Part shown: positions 1-5,607 of the stretch, piece by piece
Position numbering within the stretch: the first letter of the stretch is position 1
Layout of the letters: each line of letters starts with the position of its first letter
From: Bacteroidales bacterium
GTDB lineage: Bacteria; Bacteroidota; Bacteroidia; Bacteroidales; UBA932
Assembly (NCBI GenBank): GCA_024689525.1
Contig: JAILDI010000227.1
Coordinates: 1-7,675 of the forward strand
Reading direction: 5' to 3'
Length of the DNA: 7,675 bases
Notes under the pieces: generated by a model
What the model saw: the letters and a program-made list of their open reading frames with translations, nothing else
Databases searched by the model: none
Told to the model about the DNA's origin: nothing
Position numbers and translations under genes: made by a program

Positions 1-179
1 CCGGCTTTGCGGATGTCGATGCCGTAGATGCGCATAAAGGCGTCGACGATGGGTTGGCCGCCGTTGACCAGGAGGGGGTTGAAGAAGGTGTTGGTTACAA
101 CCTCCACCTGCATTCCGGGTTCGATGCGGATGCCGTTGAACTGGGATGTCCGTTTGGTTGTGACGATAAATTTGGGCAT
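1..179 (-). CDS. Small conserved Bacteroidales protein (DUF6140-like), C-terminus off left edge
   Basis: Reading from the ATG at 179 gives about 59 residues with no stop before the window edge, so the gene is 3'-truncated here. The protein begins MPKFIVTTKRTSQFNGIRIE and continues with an EVVTNTFFNPLLVNGGQPIV stretch and a MRIYGIDIRKAG stretch. It has no signal peptide or membrane segment and looks like a compact cytoplasmic protein that opens with a beta strand. From memory it resembles the short Bacteroidales proteins grouped as DUF6140, whose function is unknown; this assignment is tentative. The codons read cleanly, whereas the opposing plus-strand ORF at 28-213 has unremarkable composition. 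The gene is divergent from the lipoprotein operon at 315, and the half-site cluster at 240-307 lies between them. No convincing -7 element was found for it; the best candidate is a poor TTATTTG at 207-213 on the minus strand. Confidence 0.72.
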   Translation of the reverse strand, partial: MPKFIVTTKRTSQFNGIRIEPGMQVEVVTNTFFNPLLVNGGQPIVDAFMRIYGIDIRKA

Positions 180-239
180 AGTTTCAGGTTTTGATTTTTT
201 ATCACACAAATAACGCAAAAGCGGAACGCCCCATCAAGT

Positions 240-307
240 CCAAATTGGTCCAATTGGGGTGTCGGAAAACATAATTCAAAGAAAAAGCATTAAATTTGGA
301 CCAAATT
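240..307. promoter_or_regulatory. Cluster of CCAA/TTGG half-sites, candidate operator
   Basis: Directly visible are six half-sites: CCAA at 240-243, TTGG at 245-248, CCAA at 250-253, TTGG at 254-257, TTGG at 296-299 and CCAA at 301-304. The downstream pair forms a perfect odd palindrome, AATTTGG-A-CCAAATT (293-307). The upstream group contains a related one, AATTGG-T-CCAATT (243-255). Their centres (249 and 300) are 51 bases apart, about five helical turns. The downstream palindrome overlaps the -7 element of the lipoprotein gene, which is a natural repression site. That a protein binds here is inference. The co-transcribed helix-turn-helix-like protein (1850-2419) is one candidate. Confidence 0.45.
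291..298 (+). promoter_or_regulatory. -7 promoter element for the lipoprotein operon
   Basis: TAAATTTG matches the Bacteroidetes sigma-ABfr -7 consensus TAnnTTTG exactly. Transcription would start at about 303-305, giving a leader of roughly 10 bases before the ATG at 315. No TTTG lies at the usual -33 distance, so the promoter may be weak or need help. It is embedded in the palindrome at 293-307. Confidence 0.5.
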
Positions 308-314
308 GAACGGA

Positions 315-1853
315 ATGAGAAAAAGCCTCATCATAATAGCGGTTTTAACGGTGCTGGCGGCAGCCTGCAAGACGCCCGTCCCACAGGGCGTGAAGGACCC
401 CAAGATTCTCTCCATAGAAGTGACGGCGTCACCGGACGGTATAAGCGCCGTTTTCGTCGCAAAGCTGTCTTTCAACCCGCAGGGCATCGTCCCGGAAATC
501 GAAGCGGGCGTGGACATCCTGGAAGAAGGCCGGGCGCCCTGGAGGTTTCAGGGAACCCTGATTGAAGAAGGATTCATAGTGTCGGCCGACGGCCTGGAAC
601 CGGAACGTCCGTACAAGTACCGCGGCTTCCTCAAAACAGAGCGGGGAGAAATATATTCGGACGAGGAAACCTTCACGATGGGCCCCGGAGAGGCGCCGGC
701 GCAGATAACCGATTTCGACTGGGGCCGGGATGCAGGCCTCACGCCCGAATCCATCATCGACTTTGCCGATGCAGCCCTGAAACAGCGCCTGGCGGGAGCC
801 TTCGACCAGAATCACGACGGCGAACTGTCCCTTGCCGAAGCGGCGGCCGTGAAAAGTTTCAAGGGCGTGCTGGGCGACAATGAAAGCTTCACATCCTTCG
901 ACGAGTTCCGCTTCTTCACGGGAATCGGCTCCCTGGGTTATGCGGACCTCAATAAGGATTACATTGTGGATTATGTCGATGCCGGCTTCAGAGGCTGGCT
1001 CCGCCTTTCCAGCATCGTCCTGCCTCCGGGGCTGAAAAAGATTGGCGGCATTGCCTTCTTAGGCTGCGTGAGCCTTTCACGCGTAACCATCCCGGAAGGC
1101 TTGGAACAGATCGGCGTCGAGGTCTTCCGCGAGTGCTCCGGACTTAAGGGTATAAATCTGCCGGACGGTTTGAAATCCATCGGCCAGGAGAGTTTCTTCG
1201 ACTGCAATTCCCTGCAGAGCATCGTTATACCGGAAGGCGTCGAGGAGATTCACGACGAGGCGTTCAAGAAATGCAACAGCCTGAAGTCCGTTTCTCTGCC
1301 CCGGAGCCTCCGGAGTATCGGACATTCTGGTTTCAGTGAATGCCCGCTTTTGAGGCATATAGATTTGCCGGAGGGGCTCCAGACTATCGGGCCATACGCC
1401 TTTTTCGGATCCGGCCTGTTGGAGGTTGTTATTCCGGAAACGATAAGCAGCATTCAAACAGCCTGTTTCAAGGATTGCCACCTGCTTTCCAGCGTTTCCA
1501 TTCCCGGAAGCGTTATGGAAATCTGCGAGTACGGTTTTTCCCAATGCAAATCGCTGCACGAATTACAGCTGCCCGAAGGAATTCTGTCGTTCGGCCCCGG
1601 GTGTTTTTGGGATTCCGGGCTTACGAAAATCGTTCTCCCCTCATCGACGGTAAGGATAGGCGGCGGAGCGTTCGACTGGTGCCGGTCGCTTGTGGAGGTG
1701 CGTTGCCTTGCCACCAATCCGCCCGCCCTTGCGATTGATTTGTTCGGAGACATCGACGTTCCGCAGATTTACGTCCCCGCCTCGTCCGTGAGTGCATATC
1801 GTACCGCGAACGTGTGGAACCAGTATGCAAATAAAATCCAAGCCATACAATGA
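315..1853 (+). CDS. BspA-type leucine-rich-repeat surface lipoprotein with EF-hand/dockerin-like loops
   Basis: The predicted product is a surface or periplasmic lipoprotein of 512 residues. The ATG at 315 was chosen because it opens a clean signal sequence, MRKSLIII..., with lipobox LAAAC and lipidated Cys18; a TTG at 306 is less likely. Residues about 25-115 look like an immunoglobulin/fibronectin-type beta domain ending in GEIYSDEETFTMG. A loop DQNHDGELSLAE (164-175) fits the EF-hand calcium pattern, and a second, DLNKDYIVDYVD (211-222), resembles a dockerin loop. From about 232 there are ten BspA/TpLRR-type repeats of the form 'C-x-x-L-x-x-(V/I)-x-(L/I)-P-x-x-(L/V)-x-x-I-G'. The C-terminal cap (roughly 460-512) with VPASSVSAYRTANVWNQYA is typical of the family. 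BspA-like proteins are known for adhesion and binding host or matrix proteins; the ligand here is unknown. The stop overlaps the next start by 4 bases. Confidence 0.9.
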   Translation: MRKSLIIIAVLTVLAAACKTPVPQGVKDPKILSIEVTASPDGISAVFVAKLSFNPQGIVPEIEAGVDILEEGRAPWRFQGTLIEEGFIVSADGLEPERPYKYRGFLKTERGEIYSDEETFTMGPGEAPAQITDFDWGRDAGLTPESIIDFADAALKQRLAGAFDQNHDGELSLAEAAAVKSFKGVLGDNESFTSFDEFRFFTGIGSLGYADLNKDYIVDYVDAGFRGWLRLSSIVLPPGLKKIGGIAFLGCVSLSRVTIPEGLEQIGVEVFRECSGLKGINLPDGLKSIGQESFFDCNSLQSIVIPEGVEEIHDEAFKKCNSLKSVSLPRSLRSIGHSGFSECPLLRHIDLPEGLQTIGPYAFFGSGLLEVVIPETISSIQTACFKDCHLLSSVSIPGSVMEICEYGFSQCKSLHELQLPEGILSFGPGCFWDSGLTKIVLPSSTVRIGGGAFDWCRSLVEVRCLATNPPALAIDLFGDIDVPQIYVPASSVSAYRTANVWNQYANKIQAIQ

Positions 1854-2419
1854 ACAGGATACCGGAATTACAGCAGCTTCTGGCCGAGGTGGAGAAGAAA
1901 TACGCCCGGCGCCTTGCCAGCACCACCGACTTTGAGACCCTTTCCACGGTTATGGAATATGAGCAGGGGGAGACTCTTGGCGCATCTACGCTGAAACGTC
2001 TCTGGGGCTATATTCCCGGGCGAACCACTCCCCGCCTCACGACGCTGAATGTGCTTGCAAAATATGTGGGATACAAGAGCTTCCTGGAGTTCAGGGACTC
2101 CCTGTATTCCGACGAGTCTTCCGGATATTCTCCCTTCCGAACCTTTGTGGCCGCCGCGGATTTGAAGGTCGGCGAGAAGATTGTGATCGGCTGGGCTCCG
2201 AACAGGCTGGTTACCCTGGAGTATGCCGGCGATGAGCAGTTCCTCGTGCTGGAGTCGGTGAATTCCAAACTCAAGGAAGGGGATGTGTTCAGGCAGCAGG
2301 CTTTTTTCAAGGGATGGCCGATGTTCATTCCAGGCATTCAGCGCGGCGGCACGGTTACTCCGCCCTACGTCGCCGGTAAGACCGAAGGACTTAATTTCAT
2401 CGACCTGCCGGACAGGTAA
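1850..2419 (+). CDS. Small protein with helix-turn-helix-like N-terminal domain, function unknown
   Basis: This 189-residue protein starts at the ATG overlapping the previous stop (ATGA), so it is probably translationally coupled to the lipoprotein. Residues about 1-85 are helical and contain a TDFETLSTVMEYE segment, then TLKRLWGYI, then TPRLTTLNVLAKYVGYKSFLEF. This arrangement recurs in Bacteroidales proteins of unknown function and looks like a helix-turn-helix or similar adaptor domain. Residues about 95-189 form a separate, probably beta-rich domain with GEKIVIGWAPNRLVTLEY, a central LESVNSKLKEGDVF and a closing YVAGKTEGLNFIDL. There is no signal peptide or membrane span, so it should be cytoplasmic. 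DNA binding is inferred from the N-terminal pattern only. If it binds DNA, the half-sites upstream of its own operon are the obvious target. I do not recognise a named family for the C-terminal half. Confidence 0.82.
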   Translation: MNRIPELQQLLAEVEKKYARRLASTTDFETLSTVMEYEQGETLGASTLKRLWGYIPGRTTPRLTTLNVLAKYVGYKSFLEFRDSLYSDESSGYSPFRTFVAAADLKVGEKIVIGWAPNRLVTLEYAGDEQFLVLESVNSKLKEGDVFRQQAFFKGWPMFIPGIQRGGTVTPPYVAGKTEGLNFIDLPDR

Positions 2420-2423
2420 TCTT

Positions 2424-2440
2424 CTATTCGAATAGTTTTT
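2424..2440 (+). terminator. Possible weak terminator after the lipoprotein operon
   Basis: A perfect palindrome, CTATTCGAATAG (2424-2435), lies 4 bases after the TAA of the plus-strand operon and is followed by TTTTT (2436-2440). The stem is AT-rich and only about 4 base pairs around a TCGA loop, so it would be weak. A second short hairpin, ACCTG-CCGGA-CAGGT (2403-2417), sits just before it. The palindrome also contains the last codons and TAG of the kinase gene on the other strand. Confidence 0.3.
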
Positions 2441-3410
2441 CGGCCGCTTCGAACACTGCGTCGATGTCGGCCTGCGTCGTTGTCCTGTGGGGCTTGGCGT
2501 GCGTTTCCGCCGGGGGCTCTGCCGGGGCCGGTTCTTCCGTGACGACCGGTTCCGCTGGGGCGATGGCCGATGTGGTGTCGGCATCGACCTCTGGAATTAC
2601 AGCACCGTTACCGGCCGATTCTTTCCAGCGGGGCATCATTATGGCCAGGATTATTCCCAGGACGATTGCCGCCGCGATCAAAGGCCAGTCGTTTTTCCGG
2701 GAGAGGGCGATTTTTACCTCATCGGCCCCGGTAAAGCGTTTTTCCGGCCTCAGGGTGCAGCATTTGTCCAGCACGGCCCTGTGGCCGCCAGTGAGGCCCA
2801 TAAGCACCTTTCCCATCGACCAGATGTCGCTGCGCAAATCCGGGATGCCGCCGGATAGGACTTCGGGGGCCATATAACTGCGCGTGCCTGCAGGGGTTTT
2901 CAGGACGGCCCAGGAATCTGAATCCGCCAGGCCGAAGTCCAGCAGTTTTACGTTTGCGCCGTTATGGGTGAGCATAATGTTCGACGGCTTGATGTCCCGA
3001 TGGACTATCTGGCGGGAATGCAGATATGCGACGGCGTCGCACAACTCGCCCGCAATCTTGCGGAAGCGCTCCTCCGGCATCCTGCCGTCGTAGTTGTCGA
3101 GCGAGGCACCATCGACCCATTCCATTTCGATGGCATTGCCAAGATCGGGATGACATACGAAGCCCGTGGTGCGGCAGATATTGGGATGGTTGAGGCCGTA
3201 TCCGATTTCGAATTCCTTGCGAAGAAGGGTTTCATAAAGTTCGTTCTCCCTGAATTCCGGTTTCAGGCATTTCAATACCACGAACTGCCCGAATTTTGTG
3301 GCCCGGTAAAGCATTGCCGGGCCGTTTTCGCTCGAGTGGATAAGCGTGAGCGGCCCAGCACCGGAATTCAATTCCGGTGTTTCCACAAATCCGGATTCTT
3401 CTTCTTTCAT
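2424..3410 (-). CDS. Membrane-anchored Ser/Thr protein kinase (Hanks type)
   Basis: A 328-residue eukaryotic-like protein kinase. Visible motifs: VVLK with the ATP-anchoring Lys47; a helix-C glutamate at Glu66 or Glu68; HRDIKPSN with catalytic Asp139 and Asn144; DFG at 158-160; APE at 181-183; and DLRSDIWSMG around Asp195. The glycine-rich loop is degenerate (SSENGPAMLY, about 26-35) and has no GxGxxG. The conserved late-lobe arginine region is compressed (LRPEKRF, 220-226). One membrane span follows (about 243-260), then a Pro/Ala/Glu/Thr-rich tail and a short C-terminal helix (about 312-328). This topology puts the kinase in the cytoplasm and about 68 residues in the periplasm. The ATG at 3410 was chosen because the frame stays open upstream only across the divergent gene. 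The promoter at 3418-3425 implies a nearly leaderless mRNA. Its substrates are unknown. It ends 4 bases from the convergent upstream operon. Confidence 0.9.
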   Translation of the reverse strand: MKEEESGFVETPELNSGAGPLTLIHSSENGPAMLYRATKFGQFVVLKCLKPEFRENELYETLLRKEFEIGYGLNHPNICRTTGFVCHPDLGNAIEMEWVDGASLDNYDGRMPEERFRKIAGELCDAVAYLHSRQIVHRDIKPSNIMLTHNGANVKLLDFGLADSDSWAVLKTPAGTRSYMAPEVLSGGIPDLRSDIWSMGKVLMGLTGGHRAVLDKCCTLRPEKRFTGADEVKIALSRKNDWPLIAAAIVLGIILAIMMPRWKESAGNGAVIPEVDADTTSAIAPAEPVVTEEPAPAEPPAETHAKPHRTTTQADIDAVFEAAEKLFE

Positions 3411-3417
3411 AGCACTG

Positions 3418-3425
3418 CAAAGATA
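3418..3425 (-). promoter_or_regulatory. -7 promoter element for the kinase gene
   Basis: On the minus strand this reads TATCTTTG, an exact match to TAnnTTTG. The expected start point is about 3411-3413, only 1-3 bases before the ATG at 3410, which implies a leaderless or nearly leaderless transcript. Confidence 0.6.
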
Positions 3426-3437
3426 ATGATTTTTAGC

Positions 3438-3445
3438 TATCTTTG
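3438..3445 (+). promoter_or_regulatory. -7 promoter element for the barrel-protein gene
   Basis: TATCTTTG is an exact TAnnTTTG match. The expected start point is about 3450-3452, on top of the GTG start at 3451, so either the message is leaderless or the in-frame GTG at 3460 is used. Confidence 0.58.
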
Positions 3446-3450
3446 CACTC

Positions 3451-4380
3451 GTGCGCCGAGTGACAGCATATCTGTTTGTTTTCTTGTCGATGCTTTGTGT
3501 CGACCGGCATGCCGACGCGCAGAACACCTCCTGGGACTCAAATCTGGACCGATTTGAAGTCATCTGCCACAAGTGCATCCGCCTGAAAAACAGGCTTGCC
3601 GCGGGGGAGCGGGTTCCGGAAGACAGTATTTCGGTCCTGACCAGGGAAGTGGGTTCCCTGAAGGACAAGCTTCAGGCGGTTTCCGGGGATATGAATCCCG
3701 TGCAGGAGCGCCGCCTGTGCTGCATCAAGGATATGTACAGGAGCGGGGAGATTTTCTCGACGGTTTCGTGGGTGCAGCTGCCGGAAGCGAAGACGCTGTC
3801 GCCTTTCAGCCTCCCCGGGTATGCCGTTGAAGGGCTGCCGGTGACTACCGAGTATGAGGAGCCCGTGGCCGATGCGGCCCGCATTTCGCCTTTCCTCAGC
3901 ATCGGCGTCGTCCCCGATTTATATGTCGGCCTTGGGGTAATGTACAACCGCGTTCCAAGCCCGTGGAGCGTCTATGTGAAGGGCTTTACCAACTTTGTGA
4001 ATCATCAGGCGTCTTATACCTGCCTGTCTGACGGCACCGCAGAGGACGGTTCCACGATCTGGGTGTCCGGAGCGCGGTCGGTCTCGCTCTGGGGTGCTGT
4101 CGCGGGGGCCCATTACGGCATCACGCCACGCTGGGGTGGGTATGCCGGTGTGGGCTATGCGTCCAGGCGGCTGTTCTGGGAGGACGCTTTCGGAAATTGG
4201 GTTGAGGTGAGCGACAAAGCCGCATCGGGCCTGGCCCTGGATGCTGGCGTTACTTATATGCCTTTCCGGGACATAAGATTCCTTGCGGGGATAACCTATC
4301 TTTCCTCAAGTACGACTTCCGTTTGTCTTGGGGTAATATATTCGTTCCACGTAAAGCCTTCGCAGAAGAGCCTCTTCTAA
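3451..4380 (+). CDS. Secreted outer-membrane beta-barrel-like protein, partner of the kinase
   Basis: This 309-residue protein is predicted to be exported. The signal peptide runs MRRVTAYLFVFLSMLC... with likely cleavage ADA|QN (23/24). The start is a GTG at 3451; a second GTG at 3460 would also keep most of the signal. Residues about 30-100 form a helical periplasmic segment with a CHKC motif (39-42) and a Cys pair (90-91), which might form disulfides or bind a ligand. From about residue 145 the sequence alternates polar and hydrophobic residues in strand-length segments (SIGVVPDLYVGLGVMY, WSVYVKGFTNF, GYAGVGYASRRLFWE, LALDAGVTYMP, VCLGVIYSF), as in small outer-membrane barrels. A plausible count is eight to ten strands. 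It is divergent from the membrane kinase across a symmetric promoter region, which suggests a functional link (inference). No named family was recognised. Its stop overlaps that of the convergent gene. Confidence 0.82.
   Translation: MRRVTAYLFVFLSMLCVDRHADAQNTSWDSNLDRFEVICHKCIRLKNRLAAGERVPEDSISVLTREVGSLKDKLQAVSGDMNPVQERRLCCIKDMYRSGEIFSTVSWVQLPEAKTLSPFSLPGYAVEGLPVTTEYEEPVADAARISPFLSIGVVPDLYVGLGVMYNRVPSPWSVYVKGFTNFVNHQASYTCLSDGTAEDGSTIWVSGARSVSLWGAVAGAHYGITPRWGGYAGVGYASRRLFWEDAFGNWVEVSDKAASGLALDAGVTYMPFRDIRFLAGITYLSSSTTSVCLGVIYSFHVKPSQKSLF
4364..4378. terminator. Possible short hairpin at the convergent gene tails
   Basis: AGAAGAG-C-CTCTTCT is a perfect 7-base inverted repeat around one base, and could form about a 6-base-pair stem with a 3-base loop. 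It covers the last codons of both convergent genes. There is no T-tract on either side, so a terminator role is doubtful. Confidence 0.2.
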
Positions 4381-5555
4381 CGGCTTATGGCGAGGGTGGG
4401 GTTGATGCCGGCTTCGTCTGCGTGGAAGGTGTAGACCTTTTGGGGAGCCTTCAGGGTGGAGCCGGAGCAGTGGAGGCGCCAGACTTCATAGTCGTTATTG
4501 CTGATACCTCTTGTCAGCAGGTAGAAATCCATATTGTCCGGATCTGCTACGACATCGAAGAAGACGGCCTTGTAATCGGCACCGTCAATAGTCTTCTCCA
4601 CCGACCCGGAGTTTCCCTCCTGGACAATGAAGGTAAGATGGAACTTGGAGGGGAGACAGCAGTGGTAGATTTTGGAGCCCTTGGCAATTACGGCTTCCTT
4701 TTCCACGGAGAAGTCTATAGAATAAACAGTGTTGTTCCCGTCCCAGCCGGCGCCGTAGCCGCGGTTGTGGCCGCTGGTGAGGACGTGCTTCTTGCCGTCA
4801 GCGTTGATGACATTGATGTTATAGGCCGCGCCAGTCTGATTCTCCACCTGCTGAATGACCTCCTTGCCGTTTTTCCAAACGCGGGGGCAGCGGCGCACAA
4901 AGTAGTACTTGGAGCCGTAGTAGGTCTTGGTGTATTCCCTCTCTCCCCAACCGGTTGCGTAGATGTTTCCTTTATAATAATCCACGTCTTTCACGCCATA
5001 ATAGACCGAAAAAACGGATGTCCCGTCTTCATCGAATGAGGGCGTCTCCATCTTGTTGTTCTTATATTCGCAGAAACCGCGGAAATTCTCCCTTTTGAGC
5101 GACTTGCGCACATAGTCGGTTTCAAACACGCGCTCGAAGTCCACCTCTCCGAACAGGCAGGATTCGAATCCCCTGTTGTTGAATGGCCAAACTTTGGAGC
5201 CGGCGATGATGACGTGCCCGTCCTTTACCCTCATCGCCATACTGAAATAGCGCTCATTCTCGTTTCCTCTGTAGCTTTTCCGGCGCTGGTCGTTCTTGTA
5301 TACGCGGAAATCGGGGACGATCAGATTATTAAGGATGTGACTGGATTCGCTCTTTGTCAGCGTCCACACGGTGTTTCCGTCCAGACCCAGATCGAGCACG
5401 TCGCCTTTGACCTCGAAACTCCTTCCGTCATCAGTATAGACGAAAGTGACGTTGTCCATTGAATGAGCCATAGCAAAGTGCAGATCGGCCTGTTGGGCCA
5501 TCGCTGCAACGCCCCAAAGAAGCGTTACGGCAAGAAGAATGATGTGCTTTTTCAT
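4377..5555 (-). CDS. Secreted protein with beta-propeller-like repeats, function unknown
   Basis: From the ATG at 5555 the protein has 392 residues and starts MKKHIILLAVTLLWG..., a clear signal peptide with likely cleavage AMA|QQ (20/21). An in-frame ATG at 5564 would add MPD and is the alternative start. The mature part repeats a loose pattern of a strand, a DG or KGN turn, then 'I-(Y/I)-x-x-G': DGHVIIAGSKV (112-122), YYKGNIYATGWG (193-204), VINADGKKHVLTSGHN (249-264), and a last blade with MDFYLLTRG and YEVWRL (342-360). Segments such as RVWKNGKEV (225-233) recall Bacteroidales surface proteins whose blades carry 'YWKNG'. A six- or seven-bladed propeller is plausible but not proven. The protein is rich in Tyr, Asn and Lys and has no lipobox, so it is probably periplasmic or secreted. 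It lies downstream of the Fic gene on the same strand, but a terminator separates them. Its TAG overlaps the TAA of the convergent gene by 4 bases. Confidence 0.8.
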   Translation of the reverse strand: MKKHIILLAVTLLWGVAAMAQQADLHFAMAHSMDNVTFVYTDDGRSFEVKGDVLDLGLDGNTVWTLTKSESSHILNNLIVPDFRVYKNDQRRKSYRGNENERYFSMAMRVKDGHVIIAGSKVWPFNNRGFESCLFGEVDFERVFETDYVRKSLKRENFRGFCEYKNNKMETPSFDEDGTSVFSVYYGVKDVDYYKGNIYATGWGEREYTKTYYGSKYYFVRRCPRVWKNGKEVIQQVENQTGAAYNINVINADGKKHVLTSGHNRGYGAGWDGNNTVYSIDFSVEKEAVIAKGSKIYHCCLPSKFHLTFIVQEGNSGSVEKTIDGADYKAVFFDVVADPDNMDFYLLTRGISNNDYEVWRLHCSGSTLKAPQKVYTFHADEAGINPTLAISR

Positions 5556-5578
5556 ATCGGGCATAATCTATCGGCCTA

Positions 5579-5585
5579 CAAGATA
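5579..5585 (-). promoter_or_regulatory. Possible -7-like element for the propeller-like gene
   Basis: On the minus strand this reads TATCTTG, one T short of the TAnnTTTG consensus. It lies 14-23 bases upstream of the two possible starts and just after the Fic terminator, the right place for a separate promoter. The match is imperfect. Confidence 0.25.
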
Positions 5586-5587
5586 AT

Positions 5588-5607
5588 AAAAAAAGCCGGA
5601 TATCCGG
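5588..5607 (-). terminator. Rho-independent terminator of the Fic gene
   Basis: On the minus strand the palindrome CCGGATATCCGG (5596-5607), immediately next to the Fic TGA, is followed after one C by seven T (5588-5594) and then ATT. The stem is short (CCGG around ATAT), but a GC hairpin with a T-run is the classic arrangement and no other terminator is visible. Confidence 0.6.

Larger units (their letters stand above)
3416..3447. promoter_or_regulatory. Symmetric divergent promoter region: 10-base perfect inverted repeat
   Basis: TGCAAAGATA (3416-3425) and TATCTTTGCA (3438-3447) are exact reverse complements separated by 12 bases. Each arm contains a full -7 element, one for each divergent gene. 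The -33 region of each promoter therefore falls on or beside the opposing -7 element, and neither has a TTTG at -33. Two polymerases could not bind at once, which suggests mutually exclusive or activator-dependent transcription (inference). Confidence 0.6.

Noticed and set aside
1868..2584. A 238-codon minus-strand ORF across the regulator-like gene and the kinase tail
   Set aside because: It is Arg/Pro/Ser-rich at its C-terminal end, has no recognisable domain and crosses two well-supported genes in other frames.
2964..3557. A 197-codon plus-strand ORF opposite the kinase catalytic domain
   Set aside because: The minus strand carries HRD, DFG and APE motifs here. This frame also runs through the kinase start and promoter region, and shows no domain of its own.
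3540..3557. AAATCTGGACCGATTT, resembling the TTGG-N-CCAA palindromes at 240-307
   Set aside because: It lies inside the coding sequence of the barrel gene, has mismatched inner bases and lacks the CCAA/TTGG core, so it is probably coincidental.
3411..3668. An 86-codon upstream extension of the kinase reading frame, antisense to the barrel gene
   Set aside because: It would overlap the signal peptide and N-terminus of the divergent gene and the shared promoter region. The kinase domain starts properly after the ATG at 3410, and the extension has no kinase-like or signal features.
4323..5039. A 238-codon plus-strand ORF opposite the propeller-like gene
   Set aside because: It lies entirely antisense to a gene with a signal peptide and repeats, and its Val/Ala/Gly-rich composition is typical of a shadow frame. 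The minus-strand reading has a start context and a better-composed product.
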